A stretch of DNA of 5,031 nt from Bacteroidales bacterium (GTDB taxonomy: Bacteria; Bacteroidota; Bacteroidia; Bacteroidales; UBA7960), in the NCBI GenBank assembly GCA_007131125.1, contig SLRE01000236.1, positions 1 to 5,031 of the forward strand, given 5' to 3'. Below the pieces are notes generated by a model. The model saw nothing but the letters and a program-made list of their open reading frames with translations. It did not search any database and was not told the DNA's origin. How positions within the stretch are numbered: the stretch's first letter is position 1; the number at the start of each line of letters is the position of its first letter. Shown here piece by piece: positions 4,648 to 5,031 of this stretch. Both the position numbers and the translations under genes were made by a program.

Positions 4648-5031
4648 ATGATTGATTTTGAAAAACTCAACCTGGCTTACGAGGAGGACCGGTTTTATTC
4701 CCTGCAGCTTGAGGTAGGCGACCGCTGCGAACAGGGCTGCATTTATTGTTATATGAATGCTGTGGAGGAAGGGAAAAACCAGCTCACCGAAAAAATGATT
4801 TACCAAATCCTTGAAGATTCCCGGGAATTGGGTTTAACAGCCATTGAATGGCTTGGGGGAGAACCCCTGCTAAGGCCCGGCATCTTTTCATTCATGGAAA
4901 GAAGCCGTGACCAAGGTTTCCGCAACAACATGTGGACCGGAGGTCTGCCCTTCCGGGATAAAAACCTGGACAAAAAAACAGCAGATCTCTGCCGTTACGG
5001 GTTGATATCAATTCATCTTTCAACACTTGAG
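4648..5031 (+). CDS. Radical SAM protein, N-terminal part (3' end outside window)
   Basis: An open frame starts at the ATG at 4648, after an in-frame TAA at 4633-4635, and runs to the right edge without a stop, giving 128 residues. It carries the radical SAM cluster motif C-x3-C-x2-C (Cys27, Cys31, Cys34, in DRCEQGCIYCYM), which binds a 4Fe-4S cluster and S-adenosylmethionine. It also has the GGEP motif (70-73, in EWLGGEPLL), which contacts the SAM amino group. A later strand, GLISIHLSTLE, matches the 'v-S-v-H-L-d' strand of the barrel. These show a MoaA/PqqE-like radical SAM fold. The substrate cannot be told, because the C-terminal region (SPASM or other) is missing. The ATG follows a T-rich stretch with no nearby Shine-Dalgarno site. 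The 136-base gap after ilvA contains the ilvA terminator and the palindrome AAGATCTT (4634-4641), but no TAnnTTTG element. Some transcription may therefore come through from ilvA, or its own promoter is atypical. Confidence 0.88.
   Translation, partial: MIDFEKLNLAYEEDRFYSLQLEVGDRCEQGCIYCYMNAVEEGKNQLTEKMIYQILEDSRELGLTAIEWLGGEPLLRPGIFSFMERSRDQGFRNNMWTGGLPFRDKNLDKKTADLCRYGLISIHLSTLE

Noticed and set aside
4615..4806. Minus-strand 63-codon frame opposite the radical SAM start
   Set aside because: The plus strand carries the CxxxCxxC and GGEP motifs over the same region.

Overview
The window looks like an ordinary chromosomal stretch from a member of the Bacteroidota. The reasons are a stand-alone SusC/TonB-type plug domain, a TAnnTTTG-type -7 promoter element directly before ilvA, the lack of clear Shine-Dalgarno sites, and long AT-rich intergenic regions between genes of moderate GC. 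No plasmid, phage, transposase, CRISPR or RNA gene is visible. I cannot assign a genus.

Layout: (1) bases 1-333 hold the 3' part of an acidic DUF4168-family protein that begins upstream of the window, followed by a strong intrinsic terminator. (2) About 260 bases follow without a convincing gene, but with a 15-bp perfect palindrome and a compact palindromic (REP-like) element at 583-623. (3) Bases 651-1013 encode a small exported protein that is essentially only a TonB-receptor plug domain. (4) Bases 1104-1508 encode a YjbQ/UPF0047-family protein. (5) A convergent intergenic region (1509-1718) contains an unusual T-poor tract. (6) On the minus strand, 3029-1719 encodes a six-helix ferric-reductase/NOX-like flavocytochrome. 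(7) A divergent promoter region (3030-3293) separates it from (8) ilvA, an ACT-domain threonine ammonia-lyase (3294-4511) with its own terminator. (9) From 4648 to the right edge runs the N-terminal third or so of a radical SAM protein, cut by the window.

The genes do not form an obvious pathway. Most are separated by terminators or long gaps, and each seems to be its own transcription unit. ilvA supplies 2-oxobutanoate for isoleucine. The flavocytochrome is a membrane NAD(P)H-linked reductase. The plug protein belongs to the envelope. YjbQ is a small cytosolic enzyme of uncertain physiological role.

I found no clear undescribed multi-gene system. The points most worth a second look are the barrel-less plug protein, the YjbQ variant lacking the usual HTTA-type histidine, the probably leaderless ilvA transcript, and two places where three short complementary arms can form mutually exclusive hairpins (583-623 and 4537-4575).
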